A stretch of 8,235 nucleotides of DNA from Spirulina sp. DLM2.Bin59 (lineage in GTDB: Bacteria; Cyanobacteriota; Cyanobacteriia; Cyanobacteriales; Spirulinaceae): the NCBI GenBank assembly GCA_007693875.1, contig RECT01000083.1, positions 1-8,235 on the forward strand. The letters are read 5' to 3'. The position numbers were made by a program, and so were the translations under genes. This document shows, in pieces, positions 7,601 to 8,235 of this stretch. Under the pieces are notes generated by a model. The model had not been told where the DNA came from and did not search any database. It was given only the letters and a program-made list of their open reading frames with translations. The stretch's first letter is position 1. Each line of letters opens with the position of its first letter.

Positions 7601-8101
7601 ACTCGCCTGCAACACGGCAAAAAAATCATCCAAGCCAAAGGGCAACCGCAACAGCCGCTCCAGTTCATCAATAAAAATCACCACCCGTTGGCCCCTCACA
7701 TCCTGTCGCATCCGCTCCAGAAGTTCGCTAAATTGCTGCACTGGCGATAAAAATTGACGTTCTGCCAACCAGGTGGATAAATGGATGGGCCATTGGGGCA
7801 ACCCCATCACCAACCGATGCATGATCCCCCCATACCACTGCTGAGGGGAAATATCCTCACTGCCGATCTGGGCTAAGTCAATGGCTAGACAGGTATAGCC
7901 TTCTCCTTGCAATTGATCCATGACCCGAACCCGGAGGCTGGTTTTGCCGGTTTGGTGGGGGGCTAAAACATGGCAAAACTCCCCTGCTTTCAAGGCTGCA
8001 TAAAGTTGATGATCCTCAGGGCGAACTACATAGGTTTGAGCATCGTGGCGGAGATGGCCGCCAACGGTATAGATGTGAGGGGCAGGGGAAGGAGAAACCA
8101 T
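4634..8101 (-). CDS. AAA-like (AAA_35-type) NTPase with four GAF domains
   Basis: Probably a soluble sensory ATPase; the ligand and partner are unknown. 1155 residues from ATG 8101. N-terminal AAA-like domain about 11-365: YTVGG (11-15), Walker A-like APHQTGKTS (47-55, K53; the first Gly is Ala), Walker B VVIFIDE with D145-E146, a WTGGQPFL motif near 235-242, and a winged-helix-like end (VYNPIYQEVFNSLW near 346-359). These landmarks match the cyanobacterial AAA_35 family. GAF1 about 380-552, GAF2 572-757, GAF3 772-952, GAF4 972-1137, each with an Ala-Asp-Arg followed by a hydrophobic strand, and an Asn-Lys late in the fold. GAF2 and GAF4 are about 60% identical. No kinase, cyclase, phosphodiesterase or transmembrane segment follows; the protein ends 18 residues after GAF4. 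Start: TTG 8140 is also in frame and has AGGGA upstream, adding 13 residues; ATG 8101 is preferred because family members usually begin close to the YxVGG motif. Confidence in the domain calls is high, in the function low. Confidence 0.93.
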   Translation of the reverse strand: MVSPSPAPHIYTVGGHLRHDAQTYVVRPEDHQLYAALKAGEFCHVLAPHQTGKTSLRVRVMDQLQGEGYTCLAIDLAQIGSEDISPQQWYGGIMHRLVMGLPQWPIHLSTWLAERQFLSPVQQFSELLERMRQDVRGQRVVIFIDELERLLRLPFGLDDFFAVLQASLDPESLTFALFGTVTLQALVRDRDHPPWAVSRSIVLTGFTLAATPPLSQGLIRQVPDPTMMMASILDWTGGQPFLTQKVCRLVVMEPHCPLPGDEAAWLGELIRHRILEDWAAQDHPPHLTRIRDRFAIADNRRDLHRLPALKLYQTLLHGEPVALENHAAALELYRTGLIPHPNQLQVYNPIYQEVFNSLWVQRAIAAIQPDFNELITAQEQKLLGLLGNVDRPDYDDLLSSIIGTLTLKLGELLAADRVNLFFIDPTNQELWSILACPTNRHHTKIQIFAQTRTQERVAIYKKAVNVSKVTVNDWQAIVTDAQGQDTTFRNELTLPLYNSQDEVVAFLQLVNKLKIPDNPTLPLVERIDLAGFTESDRRSLVAYAPALQRVLSRCQDYYHFTQRLQTSEALTEATRAIAHSDLDAKAIIQRVMTAAKQLMNADRSTLWLLDDRRDQLWTVIPFEDGTMGEIRIAVGQGFAGQVAATGESLNIPYDIYNHPDSLTAQQTDQQTGYRTCSLLCMPVWSPNGDLLGVTQLVNKRRFTSGKTSATHETDAYHPSDWPTAPPCFHASFDANSQQYMKIFNTQVGMALHNARELATFKDQVAAQSGNMVTQTLGVLNQVMDGQGFDEILDTTLRSITLRTGRSLHADRTTIFLLDEERQEFWSMIAEGKAGELLELRIPAHQGFVGEVARTGAVINLPYDVYDDPRSTVAQSQDRRNHYRTYTLIAFPLRDDQGQLIAVVQCLNKLKSSAHPAAPLADRIDPQGFTAIDEQRFAENAPLIRMILDSFRAYHRTAQSQRVAAALMAVMHQMSQQSCSLDLVLEQVMEAAKKLMQADRSTLWLLDRDRGEVWTQMADFKGQRRPLRLKIGQGYAGQVAATAVPLNIPYDLYDDPQSATAKLIDAKTGYRTFSLLCLPVWSPQGELLAVTQLVNKIRPQAHHLKTTDDIPAYLKTGFDASDQRYMQVFNRQVGILLNHHQQQRGNLLPLMGQEPG
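4643..4666. terminator. Hairpin spanning the convergent gene ends, possible bidirectional terminator
   Basis: CTCCTG (4643-4648) pairs with CAGGAG (4661-4666) around a 12-base loop. It lies on the 3' ends of both converging genes and would fold in either transcript. The stem is only six pairs with no U tract on either side, so this is a weak candidate. Confidence 0.25.
4691..5788 (-). repeat. GAF3-GAF4 module, second copy of the internal tandem duplication
   Basis: Residues about 772-1137. GAF4 aligns without gaps to GAF2 over 101 residues, with 62 identities by hand count. The ends of GAF3 and GAF1 after the NK motif align without gaps over 41 residues, with 17 identities. The shared NK-L-K opening and the RID...GFT segment distinguish the GAF1/GAF3 type from the GAF2/GAF4 type, which instead ends in an FD-containing segment followed by a QYM or RYM helix. 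Confidence 0.75.
5831..6964 (-). repeat. GAF1-GAF2 module, first copy of an internal tandem duplication
   Basis: Residues about 380-757 of the AAA-GAF protein. Matching landmarks recur 394-396 residues later: ADR at 415 and 601 here versus 809 and 997 in copy two, and NK at 511 and 698 versus 907 and 1094. GAF1 has lost the GQGxxGxV and NxPYD segments seen in the other three GAF domains. A 21-base stretch (6281-6301) is identical to 5093-5113 in copy two. Confidence 0.75.
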
Positions 8102-8235
8102 GGCTAGGGGGGTGAATCCGCAGGGATCAAAACGACTCAAACTTTGATCTTCCCTGATTTTAATGAATTCGTGGGAATCCTAGGCTAATCTGAGGTTCGC
8201 TCTTACAATAGGGCAAATGCCCCGCCCGCAAAAAC
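8102..8235 (-). promoter_or_regulatory. Upstream region of the AAA-GAF gene with a possible -10 at 8157-8162
   Basis: TAAAAT on the minus strand (8162-8157) matches five of six -10 positions, but no -35 is visible at 16-18 bp. If used, transcription would start near 8150, leaving a leader of about 50 bases before ATG 8101 and only about 10 before TTG 8140, which favours the ATG. Further upstream, 8211-8222 is a 12-bp inverted repeat (GGGCA-AA-TGCCC) of unknown role. No other gene is visible in this end segment. Confidence 0.25.

Overview
The window is very probably from a cyanobacterium. The octamer GCGATCGC (HIP1) occurs at least ten times in 8.2 kb, for example at 822, 1422, 1866, 2247, 2835, 4274, 5683, 6491, 7008 and 7212. 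The large ATPase-GAF protein belongs to an AAA-like family (AAA_35 type) that is typical of cyanobacteria. The divergent spacer also carries a C-rich heptanucleotide repeat of a kind common in cyanobacterial intergenic DNA. I cannot name the genus.

Layout. (1) 1-1507, minus strand: a membrane sensor histidine kinase, cut by the window edge inside its ATPase domain. (2) 1508-1786: a divergent spacer with a near-perfect 20-bp palindrome, a C-rich heptad repeat (G-quadruplex-like on the minus strand) and a direct repeat close to the next gene. (3) 1787-3505, plus: a complete ABC-F family ATPase with both catalytic sites intact. (4) 3506-3612: a short gap with a terminator-like hairpin. (5) 3613-4656, plus: a response-regulator diguanylate cyclase (REC, coiled coil, GGEEF). 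(6) 4634-8101, minus: a 1155-residue protein with an N-terminal AAA-like NTPase domain and four GAF domains, convergent with the cyclase and overlapping it by 23 bp. (7) 8102-8235: the upstream region of that gene.

How the genes may work together. Three of the four genes are signalling proteins: a sensor kinase, a receiver-controlled c-di-GMP synthase and a multi-GAF ATPase. No operon joins them, because the kinase and ABC-F genes diverge and the cyclase and GAF genes converge. A shared pathway is therefore inference from proximity only. The most distinctive object is the AAA-GAF protein. Its four GAF domains are two copies of a GAF-GAF pair, the NKFDE motif known from cyclic-nucleotide-binding GAF domains is complete in GAF3 and graded in the others, and no output domain follows.

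No RNA genes, insertion sequences, CRISPR arrays or attachment sites were seen.
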